A stretch of DNA of 55,724 nucleotides from Candidatus Omnitrophota bacterium (GCA_016212005.1 JACRHP010000059.1:1-55724); one strand, 5' to 3'; counted from the stretch's first letter, positions 33,111-41,454 are shown. Numbers and translations: made by a program. The notes: generated from the letters alone by a model not told the origin.

Positions 33111-35357
33111 TTACCGGATGATTTTGTCGATTTCGCCTATTTTTTCGCAGCGCAGCAGCCGCGCGGTCTGCCGGCGGGCGGCGCGCAGGTCCATGGTCCC
33201 GATGAGGGCCCGTATCCGGGGGATATAGGACGGGTCGAGGCTCAGGCGCCGCAGGCCTATCCCCAGGAGATAAAGGATATACCGCTCGTCGTGCGCCATG
33301 TCCCCGCAGATGCTGACCTCTTTGCCGTGCATATCGGCGGCGTCCACGACCTTTTTTAAAGACCTTAGAACAGAGGGGTGGTGCGGCAGGTAAAATTCGG
33401 CGACCTTCTCGTTGGTGCGGTCGACCGCCAGCATGTACTGCACGAAGTCGTTGGTCCCGATGCTGAAAAAATCCGCTTCCCTCGCCAATTCCTGGATGAT
33501 CTCCAGGACCGCGGGTAGCTCGATCATAAGACCGATCTGCGGCCGGCGGTGGCAATCCGCGCCTTCCTGCGACAGGTCTTTAACGCACTCCAGCACAATG
33601 GCTTTGGCCTCGAGGAATTCATCCAGCGACGAGATCATGGGGAACATGATCTTCAGATCCGCCTTCGCCCCGGCCTTTAAGATCGCCCGCACCTGCTGGA
33701 TAAAAATATCCTGGTGCTTGAGTGAAAAACGGATCGAACGCATCCCCAAGAAGGGATTTTGCTCCTTGCCGTAATCATAATAGGAAAGCACCTTGTCGCC
33801 GCCGATATCGAGCGTGCGGAAGGTCAGCTCCTCGTCTCCCAGCGCGTCGACCACTTTCTTGTACACGATGTATTGCTCTTCTTCCGTCGGGAAATCCGAA
33901 CGGACGATAAAAGGGAACTCTGTCCGGTAAAGGCCGACACCGTCCGGCTGGATGACCTGGGCGTGCTTTAGATCGCACAACAGGTTGATGTTCGCCAAAA
34001 GCGAAACGCGCGTGCCATCCCTGGTTTTGGTAACAATTTTTTCCCCATGGCGGGCCGGGGGTTTTGCCGGACCGCCTTTTTCCGGCACTTTAACCATGGC
34101 CATCACGTCGCGGGAAGGATTGATGTAAATAAAACCGTGTTCGCCGTCGATAAATATCTGTGTATCGGCCGGCAGCCGCAACAACTGCGGCGCTTCGGCG
34201 ATCACCAGCGGGATCTCCAGCGAACGCGCCAGGATCGACACGTGCGAAGTGATCCCCCCGCTTAAAACGACCACCCCCCGGATCCCCTCGGAAGACAATT
34301 TCAAAAGCTCGGAAGGATACAGCTCGCGGACGACCATGACCCCGCCCTGGTAGTCCGCGGACCCCCCTTTGCCGCCGACGAGGTTGGCCAGAAGGCGTTT
34401 GCCGATGTCCTGGACGTCCTGGCGCTTCTCGCGCAGGTAACTGTTGGACAGCTTGTCGAACATGGCCACATATTGCTCGACGGTGCGCGCGATCGCCGCC
34501 GGAGGGTTCGTCCCTTTTTTGATCAGGTCGGCCATCGCGTTGATAAAGGCCGCGTCCTTGAGCATGAGGATCTGCGCCGTGAAAATAAGCGAGGCCACGT
34601 CCGCCAGCTTCTCTTCGATCTGAAACTGCGCCTGTTCCAGCTCCTTTTCGGTCTGGCGCACCGCCGCCGAAAAATCCTCCAGGCTGTACTTTTTATTTTT
34701 CGCCGCTTCCACAAATTCCTGCAGGGAATAAAACCGGTCGCCTGGCACGACCTTGCCCACGGCCGTGCCGGGGGCGCCCACGCGGCAGGCGATCCTCGCC
34801 GGCTGCTGTATAACGGCCTCCTGCGCCCGGTATTCCCGTTTCTCTTCCAGGCCGATCAACAGCTTCGCCATTTCGATCGTGTTGGCCAGCTGCGAGGCGA
34901 TGGCCCGTACCGCCTGGACGTCCTCGGCGTCAAAATAATCCTTACGTTTGTTTTGGATGACCAGCGCCCCGATGCGCGTCTGGCCGCGCACGATAGGGAC
35001 CGCCAAAAACGATTCGTAAACCTCCTCGCCTATCTCCGGGAAATAACGGTACCCGGGGACCTTGCTGGCGTTCCTTTCGCAGACCGGCCGCATCTCCTTG
35101 ATGGCCATGCCCGTCAACCCCTCGCCGACCTTCAGGCGCACCCGGCCGATGGCTTCGGGCTTCAAGCCGCGGGTGGCCTTGAGGACCAGTTCCTGGGTCT
35201 CGTCGTAAAAAAGGTAGATGGAACAGACCTCGGAGCCCATATGTTCGGAGACCATCTCCGCGATCTTCTGCAGGAAGGCCTCAAGGCCGGGCGTATCGAC
35301 AAACAGGCCGATCAGCTCGCTGACATCACAAATTAATTTTGTATGGTCGCGTTTCAT
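33111..35357 (-). CDS. ptsP: GAF-domain phosphoenolpyruvate-protein phosphotransferase (PtsP-like)
   Basis: 748 aa. An N-terminal GAF domain (about 15-165) precedes the enzyme I N-terminal helical domain, the phosphohistidine domain (GGITSHVSILARS, His near residue 370) and the PEP-binding barrel with IGTNDFVQYML and the catalytic Cys of SICGDMA. This is the EI-Ntr layout, which senses nitrogen status and starts a phosphorelay through NPr. No HPr/NPr or EIIA gene is in the window. It follows the ANTAR gene by 27 bp, so the pair is likely one operon linked to nitrogen control. Confidence 0.9.
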   Translation of the reverse strand: MKRDHTKLICDVSELIGLFVDTPGLEAFLQKIAEMVSEHMGSEVCSIYLFYDETQELVLKATRGLKPEAIGRVRLKVGEGLTGMAIKEMRPVCERNASKVPGYRYFPEIGEEVYESFLAVPIVRGQTRIGALVIQNKRKDYFDAEDVQAVRAIASQLANTIEMAKLLIGLEEKREYRAQEAVIQQPARIACRVGAPGTAVGKVVPGDRFYSLQEFVEAAKNKKYSLEDFSAAVRQTEKELEQAQFQIEEKLADVASLIFTAQILMLKDAAFINAMADLIKKGTNPPAAIARTVEQYVAMFDKLSNSYLREKRQDVQDIGKRLLANLVGGKGGSADYQGGVMVVRELYPSELLKLSSEGIRGVVVLSGGITSHVSILARSLEIPLVIAEAPQLLRLPADTQIFIDGEHGFIYINPSRDVMAMVKVPEKGGPAKPPARHGEKIVTKTRDGTRVSLLANINLLCDLKHAQVIQPDGVGLYRTEFPFIVRSDFPTEEEQYIVYKKVVDALGDEELTFRTLDIGGDKVLSYYDYGKEQNPFLGMRSIRFSLKHQDIFIQQVRAILKAGAKADLKIMFPMISSLDEFLEAKAIVLECVKDLSQEGADCHRRPQIGLMIELPAVLEIIQELAREADFFSIGTNDFVQYMLAVDRTNEKVAEFYLPHHPSVLRSLKKVVDAADMHGKEVSICGDMAHDERYILYLLGIGLRRLSLDPSYIPRIRALIGTMDLRAARRQTARLLRCEKIGEIDKIIR

Positions 35358-35384
35358 AAATGAGCGGGATGAATCAGCAGGGGG

Positions 35385-36617
35385 TTATTTGCCTTGCCGC
35401 AGTTCGTCCATCAAAATGACGGACTCGGCGATGTCTTTCATGGAGCGGCTGGAGTCCATGCTCTTTTTGTGGATGAGGCGATGGGCTGCCTCTTCGCTGA
35501 GGTTGTTCAGCCGCATCAAAACGCCCTTGGCGCGCTCGATGAGCTTGCGGGTCTCCAATGCTTCCTTGGCCTTGATGGCCTCTTCCATCAACTTCGTGTT
35601 CTCGATGGCGACCGCCGCCTGGTTCGCCACCATCTGCAGGACGTCGATCTCTTCGCGGATAAATTCGTGCGGGTCTTTGGTGTAGACGTTGATGATGCCG
35701 ATCGCCTGGTCCTTGACGACCATCGGCACCGAGAGCATCGAGGTTAAACCCTCTTTGGCGGCCAGGTCGCGGTAGCTGTATTTTTTTTCCTCGCAGACGT
35801 TGTACACGGTCAAAGGCTTCTTCATCTTGATGACCTCGCCGCTGATGCTCGAGTCCACCTTGACGTTGGGCTTTTTCTTGTATTCTTCGCTCAAACTCTG
35901 AGTGGCCTTAATAACAAGCTCTTTGCCTTTTTCATCGAGGATCATGATCGAACAGATCTTGGAATTCATCATCTCGGCGGTAACGACCACGATGAGATTG
36001 AGGATCTGGTCGAGATAGCTCTCCGAGGTGATCGACTGGCTGACCTTCACCAGGCTGTCGAACTGCAGCGCTTTTTTCCGGGTATCCTCGTACAAACGGG
36101 CGTGCTCGATGACGCCGCCGATCTGCTGGGCGATGATAGAAAATAATCCGACGGTGCTTTTAGAATATTCGTGCGGCCTGCGGTGCTGGATATTGACGAC
36201 ACCGATGGATTTTCCCTTGTAAATGATGGGAAGCGACAAGAGGGCTTCATACTTGTCCTCGGGCAAGACGTCGAAATGCTTAAAGCGCGGATCTTTGTAA
36301 GCGCTTTGCTTGATGGCGACCGTCTTGTTCTCCCGGGCGACCCACCCGGCGATACCTTCTCCCGCCCGGAGGATGACCTTCCCCAATTCCTTTTTATGCG
36401 GCGTTTTGGAAGCCATCAAAACCAGCCGGGTGCGCTGCTCGTCAAAAAGATAAATAAAGATCGAGTCCGCGCTGGTCATGTCGTTGAGCGCCTTGACGAC
36501 TTCATCGAGGGTCAGTTTCAGATCAAGGGCGGAATTGGTGATCTCCACGATCCGGCGCAGGATCGCGAGTTCCTGGGCGGGGCTGATATTAAGCTTCTTG
36601 TGGGCTGTCCTGGCCAT
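35385..36617 (-). CDS. GAF-GAF-ANTAR antiterminator
   Basis: 410 aa from the ATG at 36617; a longer frame lies upstream but runs through the promoter and has no domain match. Two GAF domains (about 15-165 and 185-335) are followed by an ANTAR domain (about 350-405) with RKLIERAKGVLMRLNNLSEEAAHRLI split across its helices. ANTAR domains bind paired hexaloop RNA hairpins and prevent termination. The glnA leader at 32268-32342 has that structure. No ribosome site is seen and the promoter implies a very short leader. Confidence 0.88.
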   Translation of the reverse strand: MARTAHKKLNISPAQELAILRRIVEITNSALDLKLTLDEVVKALNDMTSADSIFIYLFDEQRTRLVLMASKTPHKKELGKVILRAGEGIAGWVARENKTVAIKQSAYKDPRFKHFDVLPEDKYEALLSLPIIYKGKSIGVVNIQHRRPHEYSKSTVGLFSIIAQQIGGVIEHARLYEDTRKKALQFDSLVKVSQSITSESYLDQILNLIVVVTAEMMNSKICSIMILDEKGKELVIKATQSLSEEYKKKPNVKVDSSISGEVIKMKKPLTVYNVCEEKKYSYRDLAAKEGLTSMLSVPMVVKDQAIGIINVYTKDPHEFIREEIDVLQMVANQAAVAIENTKLMEEAIKAKEALETRKLIERAKGVLMRLNNLSEEAAHRLIHKKSMDSSRSMKDIAESVILMDELRQGK

Positions 36618-36627
36618 ACAGGGGGTT

Positions 36628-36655
36628 ATTGTAGCACAAACAACATCATAGCCAA
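36628..36655 (-). promoter_or_regulatory. Promoter of the ANTAR-ptsP operon
   Basis: On the minus strand TTGGCT (36650-36655) and TACAAT (36628-36633) are 16 nt apart. The ATG follows the -10 box by 10 nt, so the leader would be about 3-4 nt. It is divergent from the nqrM promoter. Confidence 0.5.
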
Positions 36656-36663
36656 GAAGTAAA

Positions 36664-36692
36664 TTGCTACTTGCCCCCAAATAATATATACT
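36664..36692 (+). promoter_or_regulatory. Promoter of nqrM-like gene, leaderless
   Basis: TTGCTA (36664-36669) and TATACT (36687-36692) are 17 nt apart. Only 6 nt separate the -10 box from the ATG at 36699, so transcription should begin at or next to the A of the start codon. Confidence 0.6.
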
Positions 36693-36698
36693 GCGGTT

Positions 36699-36875
36699 AT
36701 GACGTTCCTGTTGACGCTGCTCGTATTGGCCCTGTGCCTGAGCTTGATGGCCGTGGGGCTCCTCCTGACGAAAAAGGCCCTGCGCCGGGGCTGTTCGATT
36801 AACCCTGATGAATGCGCCTGCCTCAAAGAAGGCAAATCCCCGCAAGAGTGTGACAAGGATACCGCAAAGTCTTAA
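36699..36875 (+). CDS. nqrM: NqrM-like small membrane protein with cysteine cluster
   Basis: 58 aa. One N-terminal membrane helix (residues 2-24) is followed by KKALRRGC and cysteines at 32, 39, 41 and 51 (C-x6-C-x-C-x9-C). NqrM, needed to mature the iron site of Na+-NQR, has this size, topology and a C...CxC...C pattern, though with other spacings. The nqr operon begins 1.3 kb away on the other strand and no other nqrM candidate is seen. The link is by pattern and context. Confidence 0.55.
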   Translation: MTFLLTLLVLALCLSLMAVGLLLTKKALRRGCSINPDECACLKEGKSPQECDKDTAKS

Positions 36876-36888
36876 ACACGTCCCGCCA

Positions 36889-36914
36889 CAATTACGTCAC
36901 ATGTGACGTAATTG
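36889..36914. repeat. Perfect 26-bp palindrome after nqrM
   Basis: CAATTACGTCAC joins directly to its complement through a central ATGT-type dyad with no loop bases. It starts 14 nt after the nqrM stop. It lacks a U-tract; it could be an operator or a short palindromic element. Confidence 0.75.
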
Positions 36915-36984
36915 GTTAACATAATCTGGCAGCCCTCAATGTAGTGACTTTAATTCAGGCTACGGTATGTGCCGGGGATTTATG

Positions 36985-37245
36985 TTAAATATTTCGAACT
37001 GAGATAAGCTGAACTCCAGCACGATCTGGATCGTTAGAATTTTCCTTATTCACCCTAAAATGAAGCCTGGAAGGATTAAATGGTCGGCTAGCCCATCTTA
37101 AAGGATAACCCGCGTAATCGTTGTATAGCTCACCATTTCTAAGAACTCTTTCAATCTGGCATCTTACATTCCCTCTTCTAAATGGTCTCCTGTCCTTAGC
37201 TGGTAGTCCCAATTTAGATGACTCCCGACAAGCCTTTTTCCTCAA
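36985..37245 (-). CDS. Hypothetical ORF after HigA-like gene
   Basis: 86 codons with no ATG (first codon TTG) overlapping the antitoxin gene by 32 bp. The middle part (NGELYNDYAGYPLRWASRPF) looks protein-like, but I recognise no family. The lack of a proper start and ribosome site suggests the 3' end of a broken gene. Confidence 0.35.
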   Translation of the reverse strand: MRKKACRESSKLGLPAKDRRPFRRGNVRCQIERVLRNGELYNDYAGYPLRWASRPFNPSRLHFRVNKENSNDPDRAGVQLISVRNI

Positions 37246-37522
37246 TAATGTGCAGTAGCTTCAGGGCGGGGCCGGAAGGTTTTTTAACGCCCTGCTCCCA
37301 TTTCTGGACGGTAAAAACGCTGGTATTGATAAAGCGGGCAAGGGCCGCCTGGCTTAATTTAAGCTTTCGGCGCAACCGGGCGATCGCTTCCGGGGCGTAG
37401 GGTTTCACTTCCGGCAGAGCAAGCGCCCTGACTTCTTTGAGGGTGATCTCATCGACCGAACCCGTCCTATAAAGACCTTCAATTGTTTCCAGGACCATAT
37501 TTTCGATCGTATTTTTTTTCAT
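37214..37522 (-). CDS. HigA-like antitoxin (XRE helix-turn-helix)
   Basis: 102 aa. The C-terminal helix-turn-helix reads RLRRKLKLSQAALARFINTS and VFTVQKWEQGVKKPSGPA, typical of antitoxins of the HigBA/RelE-XRE type. The N-terminal 40 residues likely wrap the toxin. It overlaps the toxin gene by 4 bp. The antitoxin normally represses the operon, and a near-palindrome in the operon promoter is a suitable site. Confidence 0.83.
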   Translation of the reverse strand: MKKNTIENMVLETIEGLYRTGSVDEITLKEVRALALPEVKPYAPEAIARLRRKLKLSQAALARFINTSVFTVQKWEQGVKKPSGPALKLLHIIEEKGLSGVI

Positions 37523-37812
37523 GGCTGTACCTCCATCCCTGATATTCTAATAAACTCATTATGTTTAATATCTTTCTTGGTAGCTTCCTCATTGATATTC
37601 TGAAAAGAATCCGACAGCTTGTTAAGAGCCTTGAGCTGGACGTCGCTTAAATTTTCCTGCTGATTCTTGCTGAACCCGAAACAAAAAATCAGCTTTCTAT
37701 CCTTCTGGTAAAATAATATCGTGCGCGCCCCGCCGCTTTTCCCTTTGCCTGGGAGCGCGATCCCTTCTTTCCCGGCCCAACGGGTAAAATATTTCGTTTT
37801 TAAATAGAACAT
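37519..37812 (-). CDS. RelE/HigB-like toxin with shortened core
   Basis: 97 aa from the ATG at 37812 (GAGG at 7 nt). The ends match the toxin family: KTKYFTRWAGKEG at the N-terminus, GKGKSGGARTILFYQKD, and FCFGFSKNQQENLS near the C-terminus. In the family about 30-35 residues lie between the first two segments; here they are joined directly (KEG-IALPGKGKSGG). This looks like an in-frame deletion, so toxicity is doubtful although the antitoxin is intact. Confidence 0.75.
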   Translation of the reverse strand: MFYLKTKYFTRWAGKEGIALPGKGKSGGARTILFYQKDRKLIFCFGFSKNQQENLSDVQLKALNKLSDSFQNINEEATKKDIKHNEFIRISGMEVQP

Positions 37813-37849
37813 GCGGGTGCCTCTATCGCACCAAGTCCCATCTACGGTA

Positions 37850-37878
37850 AATATAGTACTTAGTGCTATGGTTGTCAA
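37850..37878 (-). promoter_or_regulatory. Promoter and operator of the HigBA-like pair
   Basis: On the minus strand TTGACA (37873-37878) and TATATT (37850-37855) are 17 nt apart. The spacer holds TAGCACTAAGTACTA, symmetric except for one off-centre base pair, a plausible antitoxin-binding site. Confidence 0.7.
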
Positions 37879-37981
37879 GCTGTGGTTTTTGCGTGTCTTG
37901 TGGGAGAATCGAAAGGAGGATTGACTGAAACGATTGACGGTGGGAGGTTTGTCAAACTGATTTTGCGAGTCACCCCCGCCT

Positions 37982-38017
37982 ATTTTGTTCTTTTTGACCA
38001 CGCAAAAAGAACAAAAT
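37982..38017. repeat. 15-bp inverted repeat with six-base loop
   Basis: ATTTTGTTCTTTTTG and its exact complement flank the loop ACCACG. It lies between the HigBA promoter region and the end of nqrF. It is AT-rich on both sides, so it could end transcription in either direction. The loop does not fit the ANTAR rule (no G at position 4). Confidence 0.7.
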
Positions 38018-38067
38018 TAAAGCGCGGGGAATTTTAATTCTCTGTTCTAGGGGGTTTACAAACGTCA

Positions 38068-38111
38068 CCCTCCGCTGATTTGTCCTATCGGACAAATCAA
38101 AACGCTGAGGG
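38068..38111. repeat. Nested hairpin next to the nqr terminator
   Basis: An inner stem GATTTGTCC/GGACAAATC with a four-base loop (38077-38098) sits inside an outer CCCTC/GAGGG pair (38068-38072 with 38107-38111). It follows the nqrF 3' hairpin directly. Confidence 0.6.
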
Positions 38112-38145
38112 TTCTGAGCCACTGCCAGAAGGCAGTGGCTCAGAA
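38112..38145 (-). terminator. Strong 3' hairpin of the nqr operon
   Basis: TTCTGAGCCACTGCC pairs with its exact complement (15 bp) around a four-base loop. The nqrF stop codon (38140-38142) lies within the stem. A U-rich stretch (GTTTTGATTT) follows only after the next few bases, so termination may be partial or the hairpin may protect the 3' end. Confidence 0.6.
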
Positions 38146-39369
38146 AATATCAAACGCGATCATTTCAGGAGGTACGCCCAGGGAGTCCAGCATTTTCTGG
38201 ACGGCGGCGATCATCATGGGCGGGCCGCAGAGGTAGTATTCGATCTCTTCGGGTTCCGCGTGGTTCTTGAGATAATTCTCGTAAACGGCGTTGTGGATGA
38301 ACCCCGTCAGCCCGGTCCAGCTGTCCTCGGGCAATGGCTCGGAAAGGGCGACCTTATAGGTGAAATTAGAGAAATTTTTAGCGATGTCCTTGAATTCCTC
38401 GTCGTAGAACATCTCGCGTTTGGAACGCGCGCCGTACCAAAAACTGACCTTGCGGTCACGCGTCTTTAAAGTATGGAACAAGTGAAAGATGTGGCTGCGC
38501 ATCGGCGCCATACCCGCCCCGCCGCCGATGTAAATCATTTCCCGTTTAGTGTCTTTGATGAAAAATTCCCCGTAAGGCCCGCTCACCGTCGCCTTGTCCC
38601 CGGGTTTGAGGTTAAAAATATAGGAAGACGCTTTCCCCGGCGGCAAGGGCATGTCCTTCGGCGGCGGTGTGGCGATGCGCACGTTGAGCATCACGCGGTT
38701 GCCTTCCGCCGGGTGGTTGGCCATTGAATACGCGCGGAAAATCGGCTCTTCGTTGTGCGCCTTCAGGTCCCAGAGCTTGAATTTGTCCCAGTCGCCGCGG
38801 TATTTCTGCTCAATGTTGAAGTCCTTAAAATCAAGTCTATAGGGCGGGATGTCGATCTGGATGTAGCCGCCGGCCTTGAAGTTCAGATTCTGCCCCGGAG
38901 GTAAATCCAGGACGAGCTCCTTGATAAACGTGGCGACGTTATTGTTGGAACGCACCGTGCAGTCAAATTTCTGGATATGGAAGATCTCGTCAGGGACATG
39001 GATCTTCATATCGTTACGCACCTTGACCTGGCAGGCCAGGCGGTAATGGTCTTTTTGCATCTTGCGGGAGATCTGTCCGGTTTCCGTGGGGAGAATGCTG
39101 CCGCCGCCTTCGAGGACCTGGACCTTGCACTGGGCGCAGGTCCCGCCGCCGCCGCAGGCCGAGGGGACAAAAATCTTGTTATGGGCCAATGTGGATAATA
39201 AGGATCCGCCGGCCGCGCTCACGATGGGCTTGGGGTCGTCATTGATCAAGATCTTGCAATCACCGGGCTTGATGACCTTGATCTTGATTAAAATAATGAC
39301 AGCGGTCAGAAAGACGATAATAGCCGTAAATACGGCGGTGCTGATCAAAACATAGAAGAAAAGTGACAT
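38140..39369 (-). CDS. nqrF: Na+-NQR subunit F (NADH, FAD and 2Fe-2S)
   Basis: 409 aa from the ATG at 39369, the family length. An N-terminal membrane helix is followed by a 2Fe-2S domain ([11 protein letters not shown], with the last Cys in RLACQVKV), the FAD motif RAYSMANHP and the NADH motif [12 protein letters not shown]. It takes electrons from NADH into the pump. No ribosome site; the start lies 7 nt after a heptamer array. Confidence 0.96.
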   Translation of the reverse strand: MSLFFYVLISTAVFTAIIVFLTAVIILIKIKVIKPGDCKILINDDPKPIVSAAGGSLLSTLAHNKIFVPSACGGGGTCAQCKVQVLEGGGSILPTETGQISRKMQKDHYRLACQVKVRNDMKIHVPDEIFHIQKFDCTVRSNNNVATFIKELVLDLPPGQNLNFKAGGYIQIDIPPYRLDFKDFNIEQKYRGDWDKFKLWDLKAHNEEPIFRAYSMANHPAEGNRVMLNVRIATPPPKDMPLPPGKASSYIFNLKPGDKATVSGPYGEFFIKDTKREMIYIGGGAGMAPMRSHIFHLFHTLKTRDRKVSFWYGARSKREMFYDEEFKDIAKNFSNFTYKVALSEPLPEDSWTGLTGFIHNAVYENYLKNHAEPEEIEYYLCGPPMMIAAVQKMLDSLGVPPEMIAFDIF

Positions 39370-39376
39370 ATAAACC

Positions 39377-39434
39377 GTAAATTGTAAATGGTAAATAGTT
39401 AATGGGCAAAAACCATTAACCATTAACTATTAAT
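39377..39434. repeat. Inverted array of 7-base units (nqrE/nqrF)
   Basis: Left arm: GTAAATT, GTAAATG, GTAAATA, GTTAATG (39377-39404). Right arm: CATTAAC, CATTAAC, TATTAAT (39414-39434). The array fills the gap between nqrE and nqrF and replaces any ribosome site for nqrF. Confidence 0.88.
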
Positions 39435-39440
39435 TTTTAT

Positions 39441-40061
39441 TTATAACCTTATCCCGGCGAAACACATAAACCCCATGGACATCAGGCCGGAGACAAGCAT
39501 CGTGATCCCCAGCCCCCGCAACGGAGCCGGGATGTTCGAATACGCCAGCTTTTTACGGATGGCGGCCATAGCGATGATCGCCAGCGCCCAGCCGATCCCG
39601 CCGCCCAAACCGAAGACGACGGATTCCAGAAAATTATAGTTGCGCTGGTCCATAAAAAGCGCCGCGCCAAGAATCGCGCAGTTGACCGCGATCAGCGGAA
39701 GAAAGATCCCCAACGAACTATGCAAGGCCGGGGAAAATTTCTCGATAAGCATCTCGACGATCTGCGTCATGGCCGCGATGACCGCGATAAACGAGATAAA
39801 GATAAGGAAACTCAGATCGGTATTGTTGAAATTCGCGCCGAGCCAGTGCAGCGCGCCTTTGGCCAAGAAAAAATGTTTGACTGCCCAGGCGGCCGGCGTG
39901 CAGATCAGCATAACGAAAATAACCGCGATCCCCAGCCCTATGGCCGTATCAATTTTCTTGGAACAGGCGATATAAGAACAATTTCCCAAAAAGAAAGCGA
40001 GCAGAATGTTCTCAACGAATATTGCTTTTATAGCCAGATTAACATAATGAACGATATCCAT
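39441..40061 (-). CDS. nqrE: Na+-NQR subunit E
   Basis: 206 aa, six helices. Conserved Cys is in FLGNCSYIACS near the start, part of the intramembrane iron site shared with NqrD. The GGGIGWALAI segment is typical. GGGGAGG precedes the start. Homologous to RnfA. Confidence 0.94.
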   Translation of the reverse strand: MDIVHYVNLAIKAIFVENILLAFFLGNCSYIACSKKIDTAIGLGIAVIFVMLICTPAAWAVKHFFLAKGALHWLGANFNNTDLSFLIFISFIAVIAAMTQIVEMLIEKFSPALHSSLGIFLPLIAVNCAILGAALFMDQRNYNFLESVVFGLGGGIGWALAIIAMAAIRKKLAYSNIPAPLRGLGITMLVSGLMSMGFMCFAGIRL

Positions 40062-40075
40062 CGCCTTAGCCTCCC

Positions 40076-40708
40076 CTAGCTCTCTTTATATCCCGAGATC
40101 GAACGCTGGATCCAGACGATGATCCCCAAAAGGAAAAACGCCCCCGGCGCCAGGACCATCATCCCGTTATTGACATATCCTTGAGCGTACACCGAGGCGG
40201 GGATCACGTGATACCCCAGCAACGTGCCGGAGCCAAAAATCTCGCGGATAATCCCGATGATGATCAAGACAGCGCTGTACCCCGCGCCGTTGGCCAGCCC
40301 GTCGAGGAACGATTTCCACGGCGGGTTGCCCATGGCAAAGGCTTCCAGGCGTCCCATGACGATGCAATTGGTGATGATCAGCCCGACAAAAACGCTCAAT
40401 TGTTTGCTCACGTCGAACATGTACGCGCGCAGGATCTGGTCGATGCTGATCACCAGCGCCGAAACGACCGTCAACTGGACAATGATACGGATCTGGGAGG
40501 GGATAAAATTCCGGATCAGGGAAATAACAACGTTCGACCCGGCCGTGACAAAGGTCAGGCCCAGAGACATGACCAGCGCCGTCTTCAATTGGGTCGTCAC
40601 CGCCAGCGCCGAGCAGATCCCCAGGATCTGAAAAGTGATCGGGTTGGTGTCCCAAAAACCGTCTTTGAGAATTTTCTGATTTTTACTGGATAATAGCGCC
40701 TCGCCCAT
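40076..40708 (-). CDS. nqrD: Na+-NQR subunit D
   Basis: 210 aa, six helices, with Cys residues in LGICSALAV and ITNCIVMGRLEAFAM that pair with NqrE to bind the intramembrane iron centre. GGAGGTGA gives a strong ribosome site. Homologous to RnfE. Confidence 0.95.
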   Translation of the reverse strand: MGEALLSSKNQKILKDGFWDTNPITFQILGICSALAVTTQLKTALVMSLGLTFVTAGSNVVISLIRNFIPSQIRIIVQLTVVSALVISIDQILRAYMFDVSKQLSVFVGLIITNCIVMGRLEAFAMGNPPWKSFLDGLANGAGYSAVLIIIGIIREIFGSGTLLGYHVIPASVYAQGYVNNGMMVLAPGAFFLLGIIVWIQRSISGYKES

Positions 40709-40734
40709 AACTCACCTCCAGGGGAATCTCCCCG

Positions 40735-41454
40735 TCAAATTTTGCGCAACTTGCTTAAATAAGCGTCATAGACCCTGACCCAGCGGTCCATCAGATCCGT
40801 AACGCCTTTGCCCGTCAACGTCGCCGCCGTGATGCCGTCCACATGATAGCTCAATTCGTCCTTGCTGACAACATCCGCGGCCTTTCCTTTAACGACGATG
40901 GTTGGCGTCAATTTATGATCTTTGAGGGAATAAATCGTCTTGCCTTTAAAATTATTCTGGAACCACTCTTTCTCTATTTCTCCGCCTAACCCCGGCGTTT
41001 CGCCGTGCTTGTAAAACGTGATCCCGCGGATCGTGGTCGCGTCGGCCTCCACGGCGAGATATCCATAGAGCGTCGACCACAACCCCTGGCCGACGACAGG
41101 GAAGGCGTAAGCGACAACCTGTCCGCCTTCCTTATATAAATACAACGGGAACAGATTTGTGTCTTTTCCCGTCAACTGCTTCGGTTTCTTGCCTTCAACG
41201 ACATTGCCTTTATCGTCAATGACCACTTCCTCGATCTTGCTGTCATAGACCTTCAGGACATCCGCCGCCTTCGTTTTGGGCGCGACCGGCTCTTTGAGGA
41301 CAACCGCCTTGAGGATATTCCTCTTGACATCCAGTTCCTCGTTCAATTCCTTTTGGGGCCGCAGGCCTTCCGAGAAAACGGAAAGGAGGACGCCGCTGAC
41401 GACACAGACGATGATCGCGAAGACAAAAGTATACCGTGTGCTGTTGGTATTCAT
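40735..41454 (-). CDS. nqrC: Na+-NQR subunit C (covalent FMN)
   Basis: 239 aa. One membrane helix (about 9-27) is followed by a periplasmic domain with the FMN attachment segment GITAATLTGKGV, where the second Thr carries phosphoester-linked FMN. The start overlaps nqrB by 4 bp. FMN attachment needs ApbE, which is not in the window. Confidence 0.94.
   Translation of the reverse strand: MNTNSTRYTFVFAIIVCVVSGVLLSVFSEGLRPQKELNEELDVKRNILKAVVLKEPVAPKTKAADVLKVYDSKIEEVVIDDKGNVVEGKKPKQLTGKDTNLFPLYLYKEGGQVVAYAFPVVGQGLWSTLYGYLAVEADATTIRGITFYKHGETPGLGGEIEKEWFQNNFKGKTIYSLKDHKLTPTIVVKGKAADVVSKDELSYHVDGITAATLTGKGVTDLMDRWVRVYDAYLSKLRKI

Noticed and set aside
36618-36845. Longer N-terminus for the ANTAR protein
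   Set aside because: The extension is antisense to the nqrM-like gene, is Gln/Arg-rich without domain match, and crosses the promoter at 36628-36655.
37982-38017. Second ANTAR hexaloop element
   Set aside because: There is one hairpin with loop ACCACG. It lacks G at loop position 4, a partner hairpin and an overlapping terminator.
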